NCBI GenBank assembly: GCA_963790585.1
Contig: CAWBOY010000006.1
Location: 248,001-312,000 of the forward strand
DNA: 64,000 nucleotides
Source: CAWBOY01 sp963790585
GTDB lineage: Bacteria; Planctomycetota; Planctomycetia; Gemmatales; Gemmataceae
Direction of reading: 5' to 3'
Positions 10,112 to 18,312 of the stretch are shown here, piece after piece; the first letter of the stretch is position 1, and every line of letters begins with the position of its first letter. Below the pieces are notes generated by a model. It did no database searches. It saw only the letters and a program-made list of their open reading frames with translations, and had not been told where the DNA came from. The translations under genes were made by a program, and so were the position numbers.

Positions 10112-10612
10112 TTACTTCGGCGAAAACGGATGCTTCGCCGTGTCCTTCTTGCTGAGGATCTCGCTGATTGGCGGCTGATTTTTCATCGCTCGCTCGATCG
10201 AAAGCTTGGTGGCTTCGTAGTTGTACTGATAAATTTTTGTGTCATCCTTGGCGTCCCAATGGATGAACACACCGCAGACAATGACTAAGTCTTCGGCCAT
10301 GTTCGACGGAATGGTGCCAGCGGCAACGCAGTCAGTCACAGCCTTCGCGACTGCGGCTTGGGCCGGGCCAAACATCTGCACAGCCTGCTTCGCCCCTTTG
10401 ATCGTCACCTTCGTCACAAGTACGGTAGCCGGCTTGCAAACGAGGTTGGGAGCGAGGACCGCGAGCAGATTGGAATGACCGGACGATTGATTCGCCAGAG
10501 CGTTCGCGAACGCCATGCCGACTGGGCCCGTCTTCGAGCCGATCAAAAGATCAATATGGGCAATCTCGTTGCCGTCGCCCACTAAGGCTTCACCGATAAA
10601 CATCGACATCAT
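10112..10612 (-). CDS. fae: Formaldehyde-activating enzyme
   Basis: Condenses formaldehyde with tetrahydromethanopterin to methylene-H4MPT. The family signature is plain: FIGEALVGDGNEIAHIDLLIG, with the catalytic His in the AHID element, followed by GPVGMAFANALA and MFGPAQAAVAKAV. AGGAG stands 3 bases before the ATG at 10612 and 6 bases before the next ATG at 10609, so either could be used; a third lies at 10603. Length is about 166 residues, as expected. Together with the dehydrogenase downstream it forms a formaldehyde detoxification or C1 oxidation pair. Whether the remaining pathway genes exist cannot be seen here. Confidence 0.95.
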   Translation of the reverse strand: MMSMFIGEALVGDGNEIAHIDLLIGSKTGPVGMAFANALANQSSGHSNLLAVLAPNLVCKPATVLVTKVTIKGAKQAVQMFGPAQAAVAKAVTDCVAAGTIPSNMAEDLVIVCGVFIHWDAKDDTKIYQYNYEATKLSIERAMKNQPPISEILSKKDTAKHPFSPK

Positions 10613-10804
10613 TCGCTCCTTGTAACGATAACTGAGGGTCATAAGGCGGATTCACTCGATGAGGTGGACTATATCCACGGGGCGTGTCGATGGCCAAAGG
10701 AAACGGGACAATCCGAATCAGGTCACCCAACAACACCGCATGGCGGCGGCAAAGGTCTTGGGTATAATTCTGTCATTCTTCGTATTCCCCGCACAGGAGC
10801 GACC

Positions 10805-12317
10805 ATGGCAGCTGAACGGATTACCTCTCGCGCTCAAGATTATCCTCAATGGTATCTCGACATCGTCAATCGCGCCGGTTTGGCGGAGAATTCCGACGTG
10901 CGCGGCTGCATGGTCATCAAGCCGCATGGCTATGCCATCTGGGAGAAAATGCAGCGGGCTCTCGATCGCATGTTCAAAGATTCCGGTCACGTTAATGCCT
11001 ATTTCCCTCTCTTTATTCCGAAATCGTTCCTCGCTCGTGAAGAAGAGATGGCCGAAGGATTTGCCAAGGAATGCGCGGTGGTGACGCACTATCGGCTCAA
11101 GGCGATTCCAGGCAAAGGGATCGAGGTCGATCCCGAGGCCAAGCTGGAAGAACCACTAATCATTAGGCCAACGTCGGAAACGATCATCTGGAACACGTAC
11201 AAGAATTGGATTCAAAGCTGGCGCGATTTGCCGTTGCTCATCAATCAGTGGGCCAATGTCGTGCGTTGGGAAATGCGGCACACGGCTATTCTTGCGCACG
11301 TCCGAGTTTCTCTGGCAGGAAGGGCATACCGCGCACGCCACTTCGAAGGAAGCCGAGGAAGAGACGCTGCGCATGGTACGCATTTACCAGAAATTCGCCG
11401 AAGAATGGATGGCCATGCCGGTGTTGGTCGGCCCCAAGAGTGATGGGCAAAAGTTCCCGGGCGCCATCTACACGCTCTGCATCGAGGCAATGATGCAGGA
11501 TGGCAAAGCGCTCCAGGCTGGAACGAGCCATTTTCTGGGGCAGAACTTCGCCAAGGCATTTGACGTCAAGTTCCAGAATAAAGAAGGCAAGCTCGAACAC
11601 GCCTGGGCGACGAGTTGGGGGGTGTCGACCCGGCTCGTCGGCGGCCTGATTATGACTCACAGCGACGATCAAGGCCTGGTGCTTCCGCCACGGCTCGCAC
11701 CGATTCACGCGGTGATCGTGCCGATTTACAAGACGGACGCTGAGAAAACGGCCGTGCTCGAAGCAGCCCACAAGCTGGCGGCATCGATCCGCGATTTGCC
11801 TATGCGCGAATGGTTGGATTACGATCCGGTCTCAGCAAAAGTCGATGATCGCGAGCAATATCAACCGGGTTACAAGTTCAACGAGTGGGAGCTCAAGGGC
11901 ATTCCGGTGCGGGTCGAACTGGGGCCTAAGGACTTGGCCAAGGGAACCTGTGTCCTCGCTCGCCGTGACATCCCGGGCAAGGAAGCCAAAGAAATGGGCG
12001 TGCCGCTGACTGGCGCCGCCGAAAGGATCGGCGTGATTCTCCGCGAGATGCAGACTTCGCTCTACGAAAAGGCGAAGAAGTATCGCGACGCGGGAACAAA
12101 GGAAATAAACTCATACGACGAATTCAAACAAAAGATTGAAGAGGGCGGCTTCCTGCTGGCCCATTGGGACGGCACCCGCGAAACCGAAGAGCGCATATCG
12201 GCGGAGACCAAAGCCACGATTCGTTGCATTCCGTTCGACCGCGACAAGACGCCCGGAAAATGCATGGTGACCGGGCAGCCGTCCGAGGGCCGCGTCGTCT
12301 TCGCGCGAGCTTATTGA
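10805..12317 (+). CDS. proS: Prolyl-tRNA synthetase, archaeal/eukaryotic-like type (frameshifted)
   Basis: Charges tRNA-Pro. The ATG at 10805 follows AGGAG and starts MAAERITSRAQDYPQWYLD. Class II motifs are visible: YPLF-like AYFPLFIP, then RPTSETIIW (motif 2 region) and VVRWEMR. A frame break near 11279, where one surplus C gives RWEMR-TRLFLRTSEFLWQEGHTAHA when removed, joins it to the rest, including LRMVRIYQKFAEEW, GTSHFLGQNFAKAF and WGVSTRLVGG. The restored length of about 503 residues and the C-terminal zinc-like domain fit the short ProS form without the editing insertion. An essential gene with a one-base fix is best read as a sequencing error. Confidence 0.95.
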
Positions 12318-12371
12318 CCGTAATCAATCGCGTTCGGATTCTATTTCTCGTCGATGTCAAAGCGGGGGTCG

Positions 12372-13160
12372 ATGCCGATGATCGCCAAGAAACTGCATCC
12401 ACATGCCGAACCTTTCTATATCGAGTCGGACGGAACGCCGATGGGAGAAACGCCCTTACATATCCAGAATATGGTCAATACGATCGTTGCGTTGAACTAT
12501 TGGTTCCGCAACGATCCAATGGCGTACATCGGCGGCAATATGTTTGTTCATTACGAGCGCGGCAACCGTAACAAACATCTCTCCCCCGATATCTTCGTGG
12601 TGCGCGGCGTTCCAAAAATAACGAACCCGCGCCGGCGTAGCTATCGTGTATGGGAAGATAACAAAGCACCCGATTTCGTCCTGGAGCTAACATCCAAATC
12701 GACTGCCCGGGATGATTTGGTTCATAAACGAGCCATCTACCAGAATATCATGAAGGTAAAGGAGTATTTTCTCTTTGACCCATTCGAGGAGCATTTGACA
12801 CCGCCGCTCCAGGGTTATCGACTCGAAAACGAGATTTATGAGCGTATTGAACCAATCGAGGGTCGTTTGCCAAGTCAGATATTAGGTCTTCAATTGGAGG
12901 CGACGGACGAAGAGGTTCGGCTTTTTGATCCGGTAACAAAAGTTTGGTTGCGGACGCCAGAAGAAGTCCAGACGGAGTTAGAAGCGAGCGAAGCGGAACG
13001 TCTGCGAAACGATAAGGCACTAAAAAAAGCCTTGGCTCAGAGCCGGCGTGAGGCAAAAGCCCGTGAAGAAGCGGAAGCGGCCAAACGGCGGAGTGAAGCA
13101 GAAGTCGAACGTCTGCGCCGTGAGTTGGCCAAGCTGCGCAAGAAGGGGTCGTCGGATTAG
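12372..13160 (+). CDS. Uma2 family (PD-(D/E)XK fold) protein, copy 1
   Basis: The protein contains the Uma2/DUF820 core: AEPFYIESDGTPMGETPLH, KHLSPDIFVVRGV with the active-site Asp, and APDFVLELTSKST with the E-x-T element. It ends in a charged, heptad-like coiled coil (about residues 205-260, rich in EAERLRR). GGGGG lies just upstream of the ATGs at 12372 and 12378. The family is predicted to be nuclease-like, but its biological role is unclear. It is directly followed by a paralogue at 13220. Both lack obvious membrane segments. Confidence 0.8.
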   Translation: MPMIAKKLHPHAEPFYIESDGTPMGETPLHIQNMVNTIVALNYWFRNDPMAYIGGNMFVHYERGNRNKHLSPDIFVVRGVPKITNPRRRSYRVWEDNKAPDFVLELTSKSTARDDLVHKRAIYQNIMKVKEYFLFDPFEEHLTPPLQGYRLENEIYERIEPIEGRLPSQILGLQLEATDEEVRLFDPVTKVWLRTPEEVQTELEASEAERLRNDKALKKALAQSRREAKAREEAEAAKRRSEAEVERLRRELAKLRKKGSSD

Positions 13161-13219
13161 GCTATCGAACGATCCTTCATTCACTCTTTGAAACAGTGCC
13201 AAACCGGAAAGGGCGATTT

Positions 13220-14014
13220 ATGATCCAAAAGCTGAAGTCGTCAATACCCGAGCCATTTTACATCGAGTCGGATGGAACTCCCGTGGGCGAAACTCCAAGG
13301 CACTTTCGGAATATAACGTTGGTGGCCGAGGTTCTCATGGAGTGGTTCGCCAAAGACCCAAATATCTTTGTCGCGGGGAATATGTTTCTGCACTACGAAG
13401 AAGGCAATCGCCTGAAACATCTGTCGCCTGATGTTTTTGTGGTGCGCGGAATTCCCAAGGAAAGAGAACCGGAGCGGCGAACCTACCTCGTGTGGGAGGA
13501 AGGAAAGGGCCCGGACTTTGTGTTGGAGGTAACTTCCGCGAGTACGGAGCGTGAAGATCTGGTCAAAAAGCGCGATATATATCAGGATATTTTGCAAGTG
13601 CGCGAATATGTCCTTTACGATCCGTTCGAGGAATATCTGTTTCCACCGCTCCAAGGGTATCGATTGGTTGATGGTTCTTACGAACCAATGGAAATGATCG
13701 ATGGCCGACTTCCTAGCGAAGTCCTGGGCTTACATTTGGAGCGAAGCGACGATCTTTTGAGGGTTTATGATCCAAAATCGGGAGTATGGTTACGCTTGCT
13801 CAGCGAGGCGAACGCGACCATCGCCGAAACAACAAAGTCTTTGAAGCAAGCTAAAGCCAAGCTCCGACGCGAAGCCAAAGCACGAGAAGATGCAGAGGAA
13901 GCTAGACTTCAAAGTGATCAGGCCCGTGAAAAAGCCGAGAGGAAAGTCGATCACTTACGTCGGGAGCTAGAAAAGCTGCGCAAGCAAAGTGGCAACAAAA
14001 CCACGGAAGTATGA
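13220..14014 (+). CDS. Uma2 family protein, copy 2
   Basis: A tandem paralogue of the preceding gene with the same block order: PEPFYIESDGTPVGETPRH, KHLSPDVFVVRGIPKE, GPDFVLEVTSAST, REYVLYDPFEEYLFPPLQGYRL, and a C-terminal coiled coil ending LRRELEKLRKQS. The start at 13220 is preceded by a purine-rich AAAGGGCG; a GTG at 13196 is possible. The C-terminal stop overlaps the start region of the nicotinamidase gene (ATG at 14016), suggesting co-translation. The divergence between the copies indicates an old duplication. Function is unknown beyond the predicted nuclease fold. Confidence 0.8.
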   Translation: MIQKLKSSIPEPFYIESDGTPVGETPRHFRNITLVAEVLMEWFAKDPNIFVAGNMFLHYEEGNRLKHLSPDVFVVRGIPKEREPERRTYLVWEEGKGPDFVLEVTSASTEREDLVKKRDIYQDILQVREYVLYDPFEEYLFPPLQGYRLVDGSYEPMEMIDGRLPSEVLGLHLERSDDLLRVYDPKSGVWLRLLSEANATIAETTKSLKQAKAKLRREAKAREDAEEARLQSDQAREKAERKVDHLRRELEKLRKQSGNKTTEV

Positions 14015-14015
14015 T

Positions 14016-14619
14016 ATGACGCCCATTATCCTGAGCCGGGCAGCATTACTGGTGGTCGACGCTCAGCAAGGCTTCACGTCGCTTTGCCCCGCGGAGCTGC
14101 CCGTGCCGGGCGGGGTGGAGATCGTGCCGTTAGTCAACCGATTATTAGAGATGGATTGGGCGCGAATTGACGCCAGCCAGGATTGGCATCCGTCCGATCA
14201 TTGCAGCTTTTTGGGCCGGCGCGACAACCTCTATCCGCCGCACTGCGTTATGGGAACAGTCGGCGCGGAGTTTTTGCCCGGCTTAAGAACAGAACGATTC
14301 CAGACGATCTGGCGCAAGGGCTACAATCGCGATTTTGAAGCCTACGCCGTAACTGCTCAGCATCCAGGGTTCGTATCCGTGATGCGATTGAGTTCGATCG
14401 ATGCCGTGATTGTTTGCGGAATTGCGACGAATATCTGTTGTTACTTCGCGGCGCGAGATACTGCGCAACGCGGGCTTTCGTGTTCTAATCGCCGAGGACG
14501 CGAGTGCCGCCATCGACGTGCCCGCGGCTGGATTAATTGCGGCCAAGACCCGAGCCGATGGCTTGGAACTTGGCATCGAGTACGTAACTACTCAAGATTT
14601 AATCAGTTCTGGACAGTAA
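14016..14619 (+). CDS. pncA: Nicotinamidase/isochorismatase-like hydrolase (frameshifted)
   Basis: Hydrolyses nicotinamide to nicotinate in NAD salvage. Seen: LLVVDAQQGF (catalytic Asp), SQDWHPSDHCSF (metal site, D-W-H), HCVMGTVGAEFLP, RKGYNRDFEAY (catalytic Lys region) and VIVCGIATNICCYFAARD carrying the nucleophile Cys. The frame breaks near 14460; adding one base restores ARDILRNAGFRVLIAEDASAAID, the usual C-terminus. The start two bases after the Uma2 stop suggests translational coupling. PncA is favoured over other isochorismatase-fold members by the DWH and CGIATNIC pattern. Confidence 0.85.
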
Positions 14620-14725
14620 CGCGGAACCGAAAGGGGTTCTGTCTCACCAGCTTGTTTCGAGGCGGACACTTTTTGATTACGCTTCTGCCAGTAATCCCCC
14701 TAATGTTCCGCGCGGAAAATTGCTT

Positions 14726-14773
14726 GCCGACCGTCGCGCCAAAAAACCACATAGGCTTGGCGCGACGGTCGGC
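14726..14773. terminator. Strong hairpin between convergent genes
   Basis: A perfect 17-bp stem (14726-14742 with 14757-14773; gccgaccgtcgcgccaa and its complement) around a 14-base loop that starts with six A. A third copy of gaccgtcgcgcca stands near 14817-14830. It lies between pncA (plus) and the TPR gene (minus), fitting a bidirectional terminator or a member of the palindromic repeat set. The rest of 14620-14908 holds no gene that I can support. Confidence 0.6.
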
Positions 14774-14908
14774 TAACACAACCACTTGACCGCGTTGATT
14801 TTGCGCTGCGGCCTGGACCGTCGCGCCAACATTCGCGTGTGGTACCCCCCCCGGCGCCGGCCGTCAGGGCTTCGAGAAAAAAAGAGCACAACCGCATGGG
14901 ACAATCTC

Positions 14909-15598
14909 TCACTTCGCCTTCTTTTCCGCTCGCAATAGTTGCAAATGGACCCGTCCTACGTCGGCCATGTAATGGTTAATCGAATACTTCTCCGCCGCTA
15001 GGACGAGATGCTCCTCGGCCTTCTTCTTCTCGCCGAGAACGTCAAAGTAGATGCCCAGATATAGATGAGCATAAAATCGCCGCGATTTGCGCTCGGCGTC
15101 GGTAACGGTGCCGTCTTCGGCTGCAGCAATTACGTCGTCGGGTTTGAGGTTGCCCTTATATAGCTCGTAGACCTGGCTCATCGGCACGCGGCGATCTTTG
15201 CCGATCTTCAACAGGGCGGCGCGGGCTTTGTCGATGCCGTCGAGCCGAGCGGCGCAGAGAAAATGCCAGACGGCGTTCTCGACGTCGTTGCTGTCTGTCT
15301 TCTGATAGGCGTCGAATTGTTTGCGGCCTTCATCGTAACGGCCGGCGTAGTAGAGCGAAATGCCACGCATCCAATGTCCGGGCTTTTCGTCTGGCTTCAG
15401 CTCTACATATCTGTCGAAATCCTCGGCCGACTCTTTCACCTTGCCGACTTTGAAGTTCGCCATGCCACGAAGTTGATAAAGCTCGGCACGTTTCGGATCG
15501 AGGCGCAACGCCTTGGTGTAGTCGTCAATGTCGTCCGCAAGCACGGTTTTTGCCGCAAGCAAGAATGCGCAAATCAGCGTTATGATTGGCAGTTTCAT
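14909..15598 (-). CDS. Secreted tetratricopeptide-repeat protein
   Basis: The start at 15598 gives a signal peptide (MKLPIITLICAFLLAAKTVLADD). The remaining 205 or so residues are helical with TPR signatures: DYTKALRLDPKRAELYQLRGMANFKVGKVKESAEDFDRYVEL, then GISLYYAGRYDEGRKQFDAYQK, and a last repeat with AHLYLGIYFDVLGEKKKAEEHLVLA. It resembles NlpI-like planctomycete lipoprotein or periplasmic TPR proteins but has no lipobox. It probably mediates protein-protein contacts in the cell envelope. No specific partner is evident. Confidence 0.75.
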   Translation of the reverse strand: MKLPIITLICAFLLAAKTVLADDIDDYTKALRLDPKRAELYQLRGMANFKVGKVKESAEDFDRYVELKPDEKPGHWMRGISLYYAGRYDEGRKQFDAYQKTDSNDVENAVWHFLCAARLDGIDKARAALLKIGKDRRVPMSQVYELYKGNLKPDDVIAAAEDGTVTDAERKSRRFYAHLYLGIYFDVLGEKKKAEEHLVLAAEKYSINHYMADVGRVHLQLLRAEKKAK

Positions 15599-15759
15599 AG
15601 TTTCAGTCCCGCACTCGGCGCTTGGCTCGAACCCGCAACGCAGTTCGATTGTCAGATCCACCGAACCGAGTCTATGGAACCGTGCCGCTTCTGGCATGAA
15701 GCGGCACGAATTCCTAACATTATCGAGGGTCGCCTTACTCCGTATCAGGAATCACGTTC

Positions 15760-16938
15760 ATGAAACAGCGCTTGTTCACGCCGGGGCCGACGCCCGTCCC
15801 CGAAGAAACGCTCCTCGAGTTGGCCAAGCCTGTCGTCTATCATCGAACGGCCCAAGCTCGCCAGCTTCTCGCCGAGATCTCCGAAGATCTTCAATACGTC
15901 TTTTGCACCAAGAATCTAATCCTGCCGTTGACCGCATCAGGGACCGGCGGCATGGAAGCGGCCCTGGTTAACTGCGTGCCGGCCGGCGGCAAGGTGATCT
16001 GCGCCATCGCAGGCCGTTGGGGCGAGCGCTGGGCTAACATCTGCAAGGCCTTTGGGCTCGAGGCCGTGATCGTCTCTGTACCTTATGGCGATGCCGTCGA
16101 TCCGCAAGCGGTGGCGAATGCTCTCAAACAACATCCGAACACGGTCGCGGTGACGTCGACACTCAGCGAGACGGCGACCGGCGTCAAAAACGACATTCGA
16201 GGCATCGGCAAAGTCGTCGCGCAGACACCAGCCGTGTTGCTGCTCGATTCGATCAGCGGCCTAGGTGTGACCGAATGCCGGACGGACGATTGGCATGTCG
16301 ATGTCAATGTTACCGGGTCGCAAAAGGCGCTGATGCTGCCGCCCGGTTTGGCTTTCGTCTCCGTTAGCGATAAGGCATGGGCCAAGATTGATGCGAACAC
16401 GTCCCTGCGAGCATTTTACTTTGATTTGAAGAAGTATCGCGACAACATCAAGCAAGGCGACACGCCGTTTACCCCGGCCAACGGTCTGCTGCGCGCTCTG
16501 CGCGTCAGCCTAAAAAAGCTGCGGGCCGAAGGGATCGAGAACACCTGGGCCCGCCATGCGCGCATGGCGGCGGCCGCTCGCGCGGGCATTAAAGCAATCG
16601 GCCTCGAACTATTTACCGACACGCCGGTGGAAGGTCTCACTGTTTTCAAAGTGCCCGAAGGCATCGATGGGTCCGCCCTATTGACCAATCTCGAAAAGAA
16701 ATACGGCCTAAAGCTGGCGGGTGGACAAGACAGCCTCAAGGGCAAGATCGTCCGGCTTTCCCACATGGGCTACGTCGATCAGTTCGACGTGCTGTCCGCT
16801 CTTTCAGGCCTGGAACTTACGTTGATGGAGATGGGCTTCCCGCTAGAGCCCGGCGCCGGCGTCCATGCGGCGCAGCTGGCGCTCTCGGAAGCCGTCGACA
16901 TTCCCACGGGGGCATGGCGCACTCAGAAGAGCCGGTAA
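15760..16938 (+). CDS. Class V PLP aminotransferase (serine-glyoxylate / alanine-glyoxylate type)
   Basis: A protein of 392 residues beginning RLFTPGPTPVPEETL, the classic N-terminus of this fold. It has LPLTASGTGGMEAALVNCVPAG, LLLDSISGLG (Asp for the PLP ring) and VTGSQKALMLPPGLAFVS, where the Lys forms the Schiff base. It probably moves an amino group between alanine or serine and glyoxylate. A hydrogenase-subunit-like or 2-aminoethylphosphonate role is less likely. The start ATG is at 15760; upstream lies a small inverted repeat (gtgccgcttc ... gaagcggcac). It converges with ruvB across a large hairpin. Confidence 0.85.
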   Translation: MKQRLFTPGPTPVPEETLLELAKPVVYHRTAQARQLLAEISEDLQYVFCTKNLILPLTASGTGGMEAALVNCVPAGGKVICAIAGRWGERWANICKAFGLEAVIVSVPYGDAVDPQAVANALKQHPNTVAVTSTLSETATGVKNDIRGIGKVVAQTPAVLLLDSISGLGVTECRTDDWHVDVNVTGSQKALMLPPGLAFVSVSDKAWAKIDANTSLRAFYFDLKKYRDNIKQGDTPFTPANGLLRALRVSLKKLRAEGIENTWARHARMAAAARAGIKAIGLELFTDTPVEGLTVFKVPEGIDGSALLTNLEKKYGLKLAGGQDSLKGKIVRLSHMGYVDQFDVLSALSGLELTLMEMGFPLEPGAGVHAAQLALSEAVDIPTGAWRTQKSR

Positions 16939-16952
16939 TACCAGCTTGTTAC

Positions 16953-17046
16953 GTTTAGCCGCGAGCCGATAGGCGAGCGCTGTGGGATAGCGCTTTTTTC
17001 ATATAGCGCTATCCCACAGCGCTCGCCTACCGGCTCGCGGCTAAAC
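16953..17046. repeat. 42-bp-arm palindrome between convergent genes
   Basis: Arms at 16953-16994 and 17005-17046 are inverted with one mismatch (gtttagccgcgagccg ... cggctcgcggctaaac), loop ttttttcata. The cruciform-size stem followed by T-runs could terminate both the aminotransferase and ruvB. It differs in sequence from the other repeat families in the window. Confidence 0.85.
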
Positions 17047-17059
17047 ATCGATTGGTTTC

Positions 17060-18098
17060 TCAATCAAATAACGTCTTCGCCCCCTCACCTTCCGGTCGTG
17101 GCCGCTGCTTCCCAAGCAACTCATACGCCTTGACGGTCGCCAGCCGCCGCGCGAGGTACGCACGATGAATTGCTCCCGCAGTAAGTAGGGTTCGACCTCG
17201 TCGCTCAGCGTGTCTGCCGGCAGATTCATCGTGGCCGCCAGAGCCTCGACGCCGGTCGGGCCGCCGGCGAAAACAGAAACGAGCGTATCGAGATAACGGC
17301 GATCTTGCTTGTCGAGTCCCACGCTATCAACCTCCGCCATCTCCAATGCGGCCCGCGTCACGTCGAGGGTGATGCGCCCGTCCGACTCGCTGGTGGCGAA
17401 ATTCCGCGCCACCATAAGCGAGCGTTGGCGATGCGCGGCGTGCCACGGCTACGGCGGGCCAATTCCAAAGCGGCGTCGTCCGTAATGGGAGTCTGCAACT
17501 TCTTTGAATTGATCCGAATAATTTGCGCCAACTCCTCAACCGAATAATAATCGAGATGCTCATGCATCTTGAACCGATCACGCATCGGGCTAGACAACAT
17601 ACCGCTACGAGTCGTGGCACCGATCAACGTGAATCGCTTGAGCCGCATCGAGATCGTGCGGGCGTTGACACCTTCGCCGAGCACGATGTCGATGCGAAAA
17701 TCCTCCATTGCCGGATAGATAAACTCCTCGACGACACGCGGCATCCGATGGATTTCATCAATGAACAGGATCGAGCCTTCTTCCAGGTTCGTCAGGAAGG
17801 GCAACAAATCCGCCTGTTTCGAGAGAGCCGGCCCACTCGTCATCTGCAAGCTGGTGCCCAACTCGTTCGGCAAAACAGTGGCGAACGTCGTCTTACCAAG
17901 CCCGGGTGGGCCATCGAAGAGGATGTGTGACATCGGCTCTTTGAGTTTACGGCAAGCGTTCAGCACGATGTTCAGGCGCTGAACGACGGATTTTTGCCCA
18001 ATCACTTCGCGCAACCACCGTGGCCGAAGCGCGGCATCGCGCTCGTGATCATTCTCCGGCTCCTCCGGCGTCGGTTGAACGACCGCTTCACGTGCCAT
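17060..18098 (-). CDS. ruvB: Holliday junction helicase RuvB (frameshifted twice)
   Basis: AAA+ motor of branch migration. Seen: LRPRWLREVIGQKSVVQRLNI, Walker A DGPPGLGKTTFA, Walker B LFIDEIHRM, sensor FTLIGATTRSGMLSSPMRDRF and SRGTPRIANARL. A frame break near 17413 (restoring one A gives NARLMVARNFAT) and another near 17151 (restoring one G gives RTSRGRLATVKAYELLGKQRP) reconstruct a normal C-terminal winged-helix domain ending at 17060. It lies 215 bases upstream of, and divergent from, the DGR target gene, separate from ruvCA. Confidence 0.95.
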
Positions 18099-18312
18099 GA
18101 TGGGGATCTCGGAAAAGCTTGTCTCGTCCTGACAATTATATAGCCCCCGGCTTGCCGGGGGAAAATCACCCGGATTATCGCCTATCAGCTGAGATTCACC
18201 CCCAACAAGGCTGGGGTTCTATACGGTGAATTTGCCATGCGCCTTAAATATCCTGTCGTCAGCAACGAATATCCTCTCAAGCCCGGTCGTGCGCACCAGC
18301 GGAGTCGATCGC

